Positions 16,193 through 24,997 are shown, counted from the stretch's first letter. The stretch: 40,372 nt of DNA from Paludibacteraceae bacterium (GCA_029974315.1 JARKSE010000054.1:1-40372), one strand, 5' to 3'. The notes: generated by a model from the letters alone, not told the origin. A program made the numbers and translations.

Positions 16193-18484
16193 ATGCAGTT
16201 AAATTACTTTCCCATAAATATTGAGTTTGATAAATTTCAAATTCTTACAGAACCATACAGCGAGGAACGCCTTGCAGAACTAAGAAATCTGCACAATTCA
16301 ACGCATTCTTTTTTCAGAAATGGAGATAGCATTTTTATTTCAAACAAAGATGCTAACGAAAATATTACAATCGGAAAAATTGCTGAACAAAGCACTTATG
16401 GCAATACCAACATAACGGCTTCGCTTATTAAGCATTTATTCTTTCGTACTTTTAAAGACCGATTTCCTAAGCATACGCCTGTTGATTTTTATCCGTTCCG
16501 TTTTTTTTCAGGGCAACAAAAAGACGATATTATTTTTGATGTTTTGCCTAACGAATTGAAAGGAAAAATTGCCTACAAAAAGCTAATTGAAGTACAACTA
16601 CGCCTAACTGAAATAAACGGTAAACAACAATTCGGTTTCTTAATCAACATAAAACGCAATTGGATTTTTAATAAAACGTGTGCCGAGTTACACTCTGAAA
16701 ATTATAACCTAATTGGCGTTGAAGTTATGTATGCCGAAACCTTGCCCGGATTTAGCAACATACTTGCTCCCAACGAAGAATTTGTTGGCGAGATAAAAGA
16801 AATTGTTGGCACAAAAGCCAATGTAAGCACCAACGCAGGTGAAAAAGAATATGAGTTGAGCGAATTGTTTATTCGCAAAACAAAATACAACATTGGCAAC
16901 TACTTAACTTTTGCCACTTCGCAACAAAAAAGTGATGAAGTGTTGCGTATTATTGAAAGTAAACGTGAAGACATTTACAATCCTAAAAAACTTTATGCTG
17001 AAATTTTAAAAACAGCCCAAGCGTTGTTTACCGATAAAGGAAATCCAATTTTGTTTCAGAACAAAGACGGTTTTTGTTTTACCGTAAACGCTACACCAAT
17101 AAGGGTTTCAAACAGCATAGAATTAAAAACACCAACTTTTATTTTTGACCCAGCAGCCACGCAAACAATCAATACTTATCCCGACAATGGCTTAAATAAT
17201 TTTGGACCTTATGATAGTGCGACATTTGATATAAAATCGCCCAACATACTTTGTGTTTGCAACAAAAATATAAGAGGAAATTTTACGCAGTTTCTTTCCA
17301 ACTTAAAAAACGGTTTGCCACAATCAAAGTATTTCAAGAAAGGTTTGCTCAAAAAGTACGATTTGCACAGCATTACGTTTGATGTAAAAGAAGTTCAAAG
17401 CAACACATTGAACGAATATCTAAACGTAATTCGAGATTATGACGACAACAAACCACATTTAGCGATTATAGAAATTCCTGAAAGTTTTAAACTTCAAAAC
17501 GACCAAAACAATCCGTATTATCAGATAAAGGCAAAACTCTTATCGCTTGAAATTCCCGTTCAGTTTGTTACGACACGAATTGTAAACAATCACAGCGAGT
17601 ACATTTTAAATTCTATGGCTTTGCAGATGTACGCCAAATTGGGCGGTACACCTTGGGTTTTGCCAACACAACGTTCCGTTGATAGAGAATTGGTAATTGG
17701 CATTGGACATAGTTGGCTTAGAAAAAATCAATACGCAGGTGCTGAAAGTAATCGTGTCGTTGGTATTACAACTTTTCTTTCAAGTGATGGACAATATTTA
17801 CTTGGCGACAAAGTAAAGGATGTAGATTTTGACAACTACTTTCAAGAGCTTTTAAAAAGTCTGAAACAATCCATTCAACGCCTTTCATCGGAACAAGGTT
17901 GGAGCGAAGGCGACACAGTGCGTTTGATTTTTCACATTTTCAAACCAATCAAAAATGTGGAATTTGAAGTAATCAGTCAATTGATTAAAGAAACTTCTCA
18001 ATACAAAATCAAATTCGCTTTTGTTACCATTGGAAATACACACCCGACAATGTTATTTGACCCAAACCAACAAGGCATAACATCATACGGAAGCAATATT
18101 CCAAAAGGCGAATACATACCAAACAGAGGAAGCAATATTTTTCTTGATGCGGAAACTTGCATTGTACAAATGTTAGGTGCAAGCGAATTAAAAACATCAA
18201 AACACGGAATGAGCAAGCCTGTTCAAATAAAAATCCGTACACCGAAAGGAAATTACAACAACAACGCATTGAACGATATGTTGTTTTATGATTTAAGCTA
18301 CATCACGCAACAAATATTTGCGTTCACTTATTTATCGTGGCGTAGTTTCTTGCCAGCCGAAGAACCAGCAACAATGAAATATTCAAACCTCATTTCAAAA
18401 TTGCTTGGCAAAATGCGAAACGTTCAAGGTTGGGACGCAGATAAATTGAACTATGGCTTAAAACGAAAAAAATGGTTTCTATAG
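16193..18484 (+). CDS. Long prokaryotic Argonaute (pAgo) with catalytically inactive PIWI domain
   Basis: MID/PIWI signature 'HLAIIEIPESFKLQNDQNNPYYQIKAKLLSLEIPVQFVTTRIV...YILNSMALQMYAKLGGTPWVL...RELVIGIGHSW...GITTFLSSDGQYLLG...VRLIFHIFKPIKNVEFEVI'. Expected PIWI acidic positions read Gly (IGIGHS) and His (IFHIFKP). The ORF track starts at a TTG (16166); ATG 16193 is the more plausible start. Confidence 0.85.
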   Translation: MQLNYFPINIEFDKFQILTEPYSEERLAELRNLHNSTHSFFRNGDSIFISNKDANENITIGKIAEQSTYGNTNITASLIKHLFFRTFKDRFPKHTPVDFYPFRFFSGQQKDDIIFDVLPNELKGKIAYKKLIEVQLRLTEINGKQQFGFLINIKRNWIFNKTCAELHSENYNLIGVEVMYAETLPGFSNILAPNEEFVGEIKEIVGTKANVSTNAGEKEYELSELFIRKTKYNIGNYLTFATSQQKSDEVLRIIESKREDIYNPKKLYAEILKTAQALFTDKGNPILFQNKDGFCFTVNATPIRVSNSIELKTPTFIFDPAATQTINTYPDNGLNNFGPYDSATFDIKSPNILCVCNKNIRGNFTQFLSNLKNGLPQSKYFKKGLLKKYDLHSITFDVKEVQSNTLNEYLNVIRDYDDNKPHLAIIEIPESFKLQNDQNNPYYQIKAKLLSLEIPVQFVTTRIVNNHSEYILNSMALQMYAKLGGTPWVLPTQRSVDRELVIGIGHSWLRKNQYAGAESNRVVGITTFLSSDGQYLLGDKVKDVDFDNYFQELLKSLKQSIQRLSSEQGWSEGDTVRLIFHIFKPIKNVEFEVISQLIKETSQYKIKFAFVTIGNTHPTMLFDPNQQGITSYGSNIPKGEYIPNRGSNIFLDAETCIVQMLGASELKTSKHGMSKPVQIKIRTPKGNYNNNALNDMLFYDLSYITQQIFAFTYLSWRSFLPAEEPATMKYSNLISKLLGKMRNVQGWDADKLNYGLKRKKWFL

Positions 18485-19347
18485 AAAATAGAGTATCATA
18501 TATAGAAAGAGTAAACGAAAGCCCGAAGTTAAAGGCATTTCATTATTTCCTATTGGGTAAAGAAATTAGTTCTTTGTCTAATAGTGATTTAGATAAACAG
18601 TTTTTCAAAATTGTTTCGGCTATTCAAACTGATAACAAAACAGCGTTTGAAGAAGTTTACGCAAAAAAGAGTAAAAGCAAACCAACCAAAGATTCGCCAG
18701 CACCTTTTGTAAGCGATGATTATTTGATTTTTTGTTTGATTATTGGCATTTGCAAATTCAGCATTGACAAAACTTGGATTAAAAATATCATTTCTATTCG
18801 TAACAGAAACATCACAACAATTACGTTCGAAAATATTTTAAACGAAAACTATTCAAGCACCAGCAATCAAGCGGAAATTGTATTAACTTTTTTGTCTTTG
18901 TATAAACAATCAAAAATCAACAATGATTTGCTAAACGCAGCATTAAAAAGCATTACAGAAAATACGACCTTACTTGAAAATAAAAATGATTTTCAAACCT
19001 TGTGTGCATTTAGAGCATACGATTTTATCATTTACCAAAAAGAAGCAAGTGAAGGAAACGAAATAACTTCACTAAAAAACTTCAATCAGAAATTCAAAAC
19101 ACGTATCAAAGTTTTGTCTTGGTTTTTGCAAGCAGCAATCTTTTTCGGCTTGATTTATGGTTTGTTCAAACTTCCAATCTATACACCCGAAGCAGTTGCG
19201 TTCATAGAAAAATACAATTTCGTATTCACACTTTTAGGAGTCTCAGGATTTACATTTTTAGGAAATCAAATTCCTATTATCAAAAACAAATCGCAAGAAT
19301 TTCTAATGAGATTATTTGGTTATCCCAAAAAGCTAATCAAAAAATAA
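18472..19347 (+). CDS. pAgo-associated membrane protein with two C-terminal transmembrane helices (candidate effector)
   Basis: Start overlaps the pAgo 3' end by 13 nt (translational coupling). Soluble N-terminal ~210 aa, then TM segments 'VLSWFLQAAIFFGLIYGLFKLPI' and 'FVFTLLGVSGFTFLGNQIPII' (about 19111-19281). Confidence 0.75.
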   Translation: MVSIENRVSYIERVNESPKLKAFHYFLLGKEISSLSNSDLDKQFFKIVSAIQTDNKTAFEEVYAKKSKSKPTKDSPAPFVSDDYLIFCLIIGICKFSIDKTWIKNIISIRNRNITTITFENILNENYSSTSNQAEIVLTFLSLYKQSKINNDLLNAALKSITENTTLLENKNDFQTLCAFRAYDFIIYQKEASEGNEITSLKNFNQKFKTRIKVLSWFLQAAIFFGLIYGLFKLPIYTPEAVAFIEKYNFVFTLLGVSGFTFLGNQIPIIKNKSQEFLMRLFGYPKKLIKK

Positions 19348-19351
19348 AATT

Positions 19352-20023
19352 ATGAAAATGCTCAATAAATTAGACGAGTTCAATTATGAAGATGGAAATC
19401 CGTTTTTAATCAAAAACGGAACAATGAAGTCTTACGTTTATGTAAAAAACTTGTCTTCTGCCTATTTCAAAGAACGTCCCGATACAACAAGAGCACAGTT
19501 GCCAATACGAGAAGAGTTTGACGAAATCAAAAAGTCAGATATTCCTTTTATCTTTTTAGGCTACGACCAGCAAAATGATGTTTTAGTGTGTTGGAATTTT
19601 TATAATGTCAAAGCACGTTTAAATGAAAAACGAAGTGTGTCATTTTATTCTCGACAGTTTTTTCAAGATGAGGTTTCATTAGGTACTTTTCTACGCAAAC
19701 GCTTAAAAAATGGCGATGAACCAATTCTTTTCAAGCGTAGAGATTTAGTTGAATTTTTCAATCAAATTGACACGTTCTTTCATATATCCCAAGATGAAAC
19801 GCCTAACGCTATTAAACCTACAGAAAAAGTTGATAATGAACAATTTGTTTCAAATGGAAAGTTATTAAGAATAACAGACAAAGAGTTAATAGAGCAATTG
19901 AAACCACTTATCGAAACAAAACGTACTTTGCAAGCATTAAAGGTCGTTGGCGATTTTTACAAAGGACAATTTCCAACTATGAAATTAGCAGATTGGAACA
20001 AATTAATTAAAGATATTCATTAA
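19352..20023 (+). CDS. Uncharacterised accessory protein of the pAgo cassette
   Basis: Starts 4 nt after the TM gene stop, same strand. 'IPFIFLGYDQQNDVLVCWNFYNVKARLNEKRSVSFYSRQFF' looks like a conserved alpha/beta domain, possibly a restriction-associated N-terminal-type domain. No family assigned with confidence. Confidence 0.6.
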   Translation: MKMLNKLDEFNYEDGNPFLIKNGTMKSYVYVKNLSSAYFKERPDTTRAQLPIREEFDEIKKSDIPFIFLGYDQQNDVLVCWNFYNVKARLNEKRSVSFYSRQFFQDEVSLGTFLRKRLKNGDEPILFKRRDLVEFFNQIDTFFHISQDETPNAIKPTEKVDNEQFVSNGKLLRITDKELIEQLKPLIETKRTLQALKVVGDFYKGQFPTMKLADWNKLIKDIH

Positions 20024-20079
20024 AACAATAAAACTTTAAAACCTAATCGACTTGAAATAAACAAAACTTTTATAAAACT

Positions 20080-20466
20080 ATGAAACTGACCCCATACAAA
20101 CAAGCCAGTCATCTAGTACTATTTACTGTAATCATTATGGCATTTTCGAGTTGTACCACCACGCGCATGACCGTTTCACCGCGTGCTTACAATGCCGCTG
20201 TGGATAATATAAGCGCAGACCTGTCGGCTATTGGCAATAAGTTTGAACTCACAGGTTCTGGCTCTGACGTTCACAGTGAATTAATTGCCACCGAACAGAC
20301 GTATTCTGAAGCTCGTGGTTATGACACGCGTTTGGAGAACGAAAAATCAACGTATGATAATTACACGTACACGGATTCCATTGGAAATCGGGTGGAATTT
20401 GAAGTAAAATACAAAGTAGCGGCCGACACAAAACGCGCTGATTATCTTACAATATGGAAGTCGTAA
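20080..20466 (+). CDS. Putative lipoprotein
   Basis: Signal II-like N-terminus 'LVLFTVIIMAFSSCTTTRM'; no recognised domain. Confidence 0.6.
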   Translation: MKLTPYKQASHLVLFTVIIMAFSSCTTTRMTVSPRAYNAAVDNISADLSAIGNKFELTGSGSDVHSELIATEQTYSEARGYDTRLENEKSTYDNYTYTDSIGNRVEFEVKYKVAADTKRADYLTIWKS

Positions 20467-20648
20467 GATGTAATTGTGAAGATAAAAAATTGTACGCCAC
20501 TATTTGTGGTAAAAATGGTATTGTCAGACAAATAACGCAAATAGAACCCGATCAAAAGTCAAAGATTTTTAACCCCGTCGGAACATATTTTGCAATTTCT
20601 GTAATACCATTATTGAGTGTATTAGTCATATTATTATCGTTGAATTGA
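20454..20648 (+). CDS. Small protein with C-terminal TM segment
   Basis: 64 aa, overlaps the previous gene by 13 nt; 'YFAISVIPLLSVLVILLSLN' hydrophobic tail. Confidence 0.4.
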   Translation: MEVVRCNCEDKKLYATICGKNGIVRQITQIEPDQKSKIFNPVGTYFAISVIPLLSVLVILLSLN

Positions 20649-20689
20649 GTGTAATTGGGAAAAAGATTACAACTTATGAGAACTAAATT

Positions 20690-21016
20690 ATGTACGTATT
20701 TCTCGTAATACTTTTTATAATAGCGGTACTCGTAATATTTTTTATAATCGCGGTATTTGATCTAAAGCATTTTTCCTTTGAACACCAGCGCAAGGAAAGA
20801 CGTGATTATTACAGAAATGAGTATCTAAAATCAGAGGCTTGGCAACGGAAAAGATATGTCGTATTTAAACGAGATAATTGGCGGTGTGTTTACTGTGGCG
20901 CTCGCGCCACGCAGGTTCACCACAAACGGTATGCAAAATGGAATATTGGTAAAGAACCGATTGATTGGCTTGTTTCCGTTTGCGATAACTGCCATACTAA
21001 ATTACACAATCGGTAA
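20690..21016 (+). CDS. Membrane-anchored HNH endonuclease domain protein
   Basis: N-terminal TM 'YVFLVILFIIAVLVIFFIIAVF', then HNH/zinc motif 'WRCVYCGARATQVHHKRYAKWNIGKEPIDWLVSVCDNCHTKLHNR'. Confidence 0.75.
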   Translation: MYVFLVILFIIAVLVIFFIIAVFDLKHFSFEHQRKERRDYYRNEYLKSEAWQRKRYVVFKRDNWRCVYCGARATQVHHKRYAKWNIGKEPIDWLVSVCDNCHTKLHNR

Positions 21017-21055
21017 TATAACTTTTGTAATCTATCTATTAAATAAATTATACAT

Positions 21056-21083
21056 AAAAAAGCTCCCAATTGGGAGCTTTTTT
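21056..21083. terminator. Bidirectional Rho-independent terminator between convergent HNH gene and hemW
   Basis: AAAAAAGCTCCCAATTGGGAGCTTTTTTT perfect palindrome with A/T tracts on both sides. Confidence 0.85.
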
Positions 21084-21087
21084 TGAT

Positions 21088-22218
21088 TTAATCCACATAG
21101 CACAAATCGCTCATAATGCCGTCGGACACAAAAATGCCGGCACGTGTCAAAGCCAACTGACCAGCGCGTAATTCTAGCTGACCGCCGTCGATATACGGTT
21201 GAGCTAGGCGCAAACAATACGCCAAACGGGCGTTGCCAAATCGCTGTTCTAAATCGGATAAATTAATGCCTGAACGAGTGCGTAAAGCGGTAAATACAAA
21301 TTCATTATAGCGTTCATCGTCGGTCAATTCTTCGCGTTCGACTTCCAACTGACCAGCCGCCACGCCAGCCATGTAACGCACCGTATTGGCCACATTCCAC
21401 TGACGCGAAACGCCATCGAACGAGTGAGCCGCCGCACCAACGCCTAAATAAGACACGCCGTGCCAATAACTGGAATTATGCCGCGAATGAAACGTTGGCA
21501 AACAGAAGTTAGAAATTTCGTACTGCTCAAAACCATACAACGCCACGGTATCAATTAACTGTTCGAACAGCGCCACCGAAGTAGCTTCATCAAGTTCCGT
21601 TGTTTTTCCAGCATTACGCAAGCGTGTCAAAGGCGAACCCTCTTCATACATCAAACTGTACGCCGACAAATGTTGCACGCCCAAACGCATTGCAACATCC
21701 AAAGTTTTTTGCCATGTTTCCGGTGTTTGATTAGGTAAACCATACATCAAATCGATACTAATATTCTCAAAACCGTTAGCCTGACATAAGGCTACAGCTT
21801 CTTGTGCTTTCTGCGCCGTATGACGACGTTTAAGAAATTTCAACTCCTCATCATCAAAACTTTGAATGCCAATACTAAGCCGATTAAACGGTAATGTTTT
21901 TAATTGTGCCATATAGTCAGCGGATAAATCATCAGGATTGCATTCAAGTGTAATTTCAGCAGATGGTGAAAGCATAAAATGCGTGTAAATTTCTTCAAAA
22001 AGGCGCTCAAAATCCTCTTTTTGCAATAAGGAAGGCGTACCGCCACCAAAGTAAATAGAATCCAGCACGCGCGTCGGGAGATACGTTGAGCGCAGTTTCA
22101 GTTCGTCACACAACGCCTGCACGTAGCTCGCACGCTGCGACGTATCGGTGCCCGAGTAAAAATCGCAGTAAATACAACGACTTTTGCAAAATGGAATATG
22201 TAGATAAAGTGACGCCAT
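21088..22218 (-). CDS. hemW: Radical SAM heme chaperone HemW (coproporphyrinogen III oxidase-like)
   Basis: 'MASLYLHIPFCKSRCIYCDFYS' CxxxCxxC radical SAM motif, 'YFGGGTPSLL', 'LSIGIQSFDDEELKFLKRRH'. Start revised to the internal Met at 22218 because a -7 box lies at 22244-22251, inside the longer ORF. Confidence 0.93.
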   Translation of the reverse strand: MASLYLHIPFCKSRCIYCDFYSGTDTSQRASYVQALCDELKLRSTYLPTRVLDSIYFGGGTPSLLQKEDFERLFEEIYTHFMLSPSAEITLECNPDDLSADYMAQLKTLPFNRLSIGIQSFDDEELKFLKRRHTAQKAQEAVALCQANGFENISIDLMYGLPNQTPETWQKTLDVAMRLGVQHLSAYSLMYEEGSPLTRLRNAGKTTELDEATSVALFEQLIDTVALYGFEQYEISNFCLPTFHSRHNSSYWHGVSYLGVGAAAHSFDGVSRQWNVANTVRYMAGVAAGQLEVEREELTDDERYNEFVFTALRTRSGINLSDLEQRFGNARLAYCLRLAQPYIDGGQLELRAGQLALTRAGIFVSDGIMSDLCYVD

Positions 22219-22243
22219 ACGAAAAATGATACTTTTAAGCAGA

Positions 22244-22251
22244 CAAAGATA
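22244..22251 (-). promoter_or_regulatory. -7 box (TATCTTTG on minus strand) for hemW
   Basis: CAAAGATA on plus strand, 26 nt upstream of the revised hemW ATG. Confidence 0.6.
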
Positions 22252-22273
22252 GCACAAAAAGCGAACTTTTCTG

Positions 22274-22281
22274 TATCTTTG
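22274..22281 (+). promoter_or_regulatory. -7 box (TATCTTTG) for dapL
   Basis: CTGTATCTTTGCAAGG ~33 nt before the dapL ATG. Confidence 0.65.
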
Positions 22282-22313
22282 CAAGGCTAAACAAACGATA
22301 AATTAGAACCAGC

Positions 22314-23492
22314 ATGGTAAAAATAAACTTAAACTACGAAAAACTAGAAGCAAACTATTTGTTTACGGAAATAGCCAATCGCACGTCGGCGTTTATCAAA
22401 GCAAATCCCGATGCGCCAGTCATTAAATTGGGCATTGGCGACGTCACTCGCCCACTCGCTCCCATCGCGGTTGACGCCATGGTAAAAGCCACCGAAGAGT
22501 TGAAACACGTGGAAACATTTCGCGGTTATGGGCCCGAATTAGGTTATAAATTTGCCAAAAAAGCGGTACAAGATTATTATTTGGCGTACGGCGTAGAAGT
22601 CGATTTTGAAGAGATGACTATTGGTGATGGTATTGGCGAAGATATTGCCAACATTACCGATTTATTCGCCTCTGGCAATACGGTGTTGATTCCCGATCCC
22701 GTTTATCCACTTTACAAAGCCACGTCGTTAATGGACGGACAACACATCAAATACATTCCTTGTACAGAATCGAATAACTTTTTACCAATTCCGCCCGATT
22801 TTGCTTCAGATATGATCTATTTATGCTCGCCCAACAATCCTACTGGGGCTACATTCACCTACGATGAACTTAAAGCGTGGGTAGATTACGCCAATAAACA
22901 CGAAGCAATTATTTTATATGACAATGCCTACGAACGTTTTATTACAGATAAAGATAAACCACACTCTATTTTTGAAATAGAGGGCGCACGCACTTGCGCT
23001 ATGGAGTTCAATAGTTTATCTAAAACAGCTGGATTTACCTGTGTCAGAAGCGGTTATACCGTAGTCCCAAAAGAGTTGATACGCGAAGGCGTAAGCCTTA
23101 ACCGCATGTGGCAACAGCGCCAAACTACGAAATACAACGGAGCTCCTTATGCCACACAACGTGGTTTAACCGCTGCGTTGTCACCAGACGGTTTAGCGCA
23201 AGCAGACGAAAACATTGCTTACTACAAACGAAATGTAAAATTGATTACCGATGTATTGGAAGAAAAAGGCATTTTCTACAGTGGCGGACATAATTCACCA
23301 TACATTTGGCTAAAATGTCCCAAAGGATTAACCTCATGGGAGTTTTTTGACTATTTACTGAATACCGTATACGTTGTAGGAACACCCGGTGTTGGTTTTG
23401 GTCCTTCTGGCGAATATTACTTCCGCCTTTCAACATTCAACACGTATAAAACCACTAAAGAGGCAATGGAACGCATTAGAACGATATTATAA
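22314..23492 (+). CDS. dapL: LL-diaminopimelate aminotransferase
   Basis: 'KLGIGDVTRPLAPIAVDAM', 'YLCSPNNPTGATF', 'EFNSLSKTAGFTCVRSGYTVVP'; class I/II PLP aminotransferase of DapL type. Confidence 0.93.
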   Translation: MVKINLNYEKLEANYLFTEIANRTSAFIKANPDAPVIKLGIGDVTRPLAPIAVDAMVKATEELKHVETFRGYGPELGYKFAKKAVQDYYLAYGVEVDFEEMTIGDGIGEDIANITDLFASGNTVLIPDPVYPLYKATSLMDGQHIKYIPCTESNNFLPIPPDFASDMIYLCSPNNPTGATFTYDELKAWVDYANKHEAIILYDNAYERFITDKDKPHSIFEIEGARTCAMEFNSLSKTAGFTCVRSGYTVVPKELIREGVSLNRMWQQRQTTKYNGAPYATQRGLTAALSPDGLAQADENIAYYKRNVKLITDVLEEKGIFYSGGHNSPYIWLKCPKGLTSWEFFDYLLNTVYVVGTPGVGFGPSGEYYFRLSTFNTYKTTKEAMERIRTIL

Positions 23493-23496
23493 AAAC

Positions 23497-23526
23497 AAAA
23501 AAGCGGATAGTTTTATCCGCTTTTTT
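23497..23526. terminator. Rho-independent terminator between convergent dapL and rfbC
   Basis: AAAAAAGCGGATAgttTTATCCGCTTTTTT. Confidence 0.85.
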
Positions 23527-23529
23527 ATA

Positions 23530-24078
23530 TTAAAAATTCACTTTTAAATCTTTCAATAAAGGATGTTTCAAATCCTTATCAGAAATAATGGCTTTATCTA
23601 ATGGAACTTTCCAATCTATATTCAAATCAGGATCGTTAAACATCAAACCGCCATCTACCTCGGGATGATACAAATTATCACATTTATAAGTGAAAAGAGC
23701 TGTTTCACTCAATACTGAAAAACCGTGAGCAAATCCACGTGGGATAAGATATTGAAGATGATTTTCTGCTGTCAACTCCACGCCATACCACTCTCCATAC
23801 GTTGGCGAATCACGACGTAAATCCACTGCCACATCCCACACTGTACCTACGCTGACTGAAACCAACTTGGCTTGGCTATAAGGTGCTAATTGAAAATGTA
23901 AACCACGTATCACACCATAACTGGATTGCGATTGATTATCTTGCACAAAACGCTGTGTAATACCTGCTGCATGATAACGCTCTTCATTATACGTTTCACA
24001 AAAAAAACCACGCGCATCTTTAAAAACACGCGGTTTAATAATCAGTAAATCTTTAATTGGCGTTTTTATAATTTCCAT
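23530..24078 (-). CDS. rfbC: dTDP-4-dehydrorhamnose 3,5-epimerase
   Basis: 'KDARGFFCETYNEERYHAAGITQRFVQDNQSQSSYGVIRGLHFQLAPYSQAKLVSV'. Confidence 0.95.
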   Translation of the reverse strand: MEIIKTPIKDLLIIKPRVFKDARGFFCETYNEERYHAAGITQRFVQDNQSQSSYGVIRGLHFQLAPYSQAKLVSVSVGTVWDVAVDLRRDSPTYGEWYGVELTAENHLQYLIPRGFAHGFSVLSETALFTYKCDNLYHPEVDGGLMFNDPDLNIDWKVPLDKAIISDKDLKHPLLKDLKVNF

Positions 24079-24110
24079 TCTAAACCTCTATTTAGTACAA
24101 AAAAAATCTT

Positions 24111-24974
24111 TTATTTAGCTAATTCAAGCAGATATTGTCCGTAATTGGTTTTGTCTAACGACTGACCTAATTTGCGCAACTGCTCTGTGGAGATCCAACC
24201 ATTGCGCCAAGCAATTTCCTCAATACAGCTCACGTAAAATCCTTGACGATTTTGAATGGTCTCCACAAAATTTGAAGCTTCTAATAAACTATCACAATTA
24301 CCAGTATCCAACCAAGCAAAGCCACGTCCAAACAATTCAACTTTCAACGTGCCCTCTTCCAAATAAAGTTTATTCAAGTCAGTAATTTCATATTCACCAC
24401 GAGCGGACGGTTTTAAATTTGCGGCTTTTTCTGTCACAGTTTCATCATAAAAATAGAGTCCTGGAACAGCATAATTACTTTTGGGTTGTGCTGGTTTTTC
24501 TTCTAACGAAACAACTTTACCCGTTTCGTCAAACTCTACTACGCCATATGCACGTGGATCTTTGACATAATAACCAAACACGCAGGCGCCTTTGTCGATG
24601 GCAGCGGCACGTTTCAACATACTCGAAAAGCCTTGTCCATAAAACATGTTATCACCTAAAATCAAACATCCTTTTTCACCATTCAAAAACTCAGCACCAA
24701 GTACAAATGCTTGCGCTAATCCGTTTGGAACGTGTTGAATTTTATATTCGAAACGCATACCCAACTCTTCGCCCGTACCAAGCAACTCTTGAAACATAGG
24801 TAAATCACGTGGTGTAGAAATAATCAACACTTCACGAATCCCAGCCAACATCAATGTTGATAATGGATAGTAAATCATAGGCTTATCATACACGGGCATA
24901 ATCTGTTTCGAAATCGCTTTCGATAATGGATACAAGCGTGTGGCACTACCGCCTGCTAAAATAATTCCTTTCAT
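24111..24974 (-). CDS. rfbA: Glucose-1-phosphate thymidylyltransferase
   Basis: '[46 protein letters not shown]', '[21 protein letters not shown]'. Confidence 0.95.
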   Translation of the reverse strand: MKGIILAGGSATRLYPLSKAISKQIMPVYDKPMIYYPLSTLMLAGIREVLIISTPRDLPMFQELLGTGEELGMRFEYKIQHVPNGLAQAFVLGAEFLNGEKGCLILGDNMFYGQGFSSMLKRAAAIDKGACVFGYYVKDPRAYGVVEFDETGKVVSLEEKPAQPKSNYAVPGLYFYDETVTEKAANLKPSARGEYEITDLNKLYLEEGTLKVELFGRGFAWLDTGNCDSLLEASNFVETIQNRQGFYVSCIEEIAWRNGWISTEQLRKLGQSLDKTNYGQYLLELAK

Positions 24975-24997
24975 ATCAATAGATTTTAATAAATAAT

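Noticed and set aside
15255-20080. Integrated phage or transposon carrying the island
   Set aside because: No integrase, transposase, att-like direct repeats or tRNA gene could be recognised by eye; mobility remains only an inference.
23530-24974. Full dTDP-rhamnose biosynthesis operon
   Set aside because: Only rfbC and rfbA are present; rfbB and rfbD are not seen in this window.
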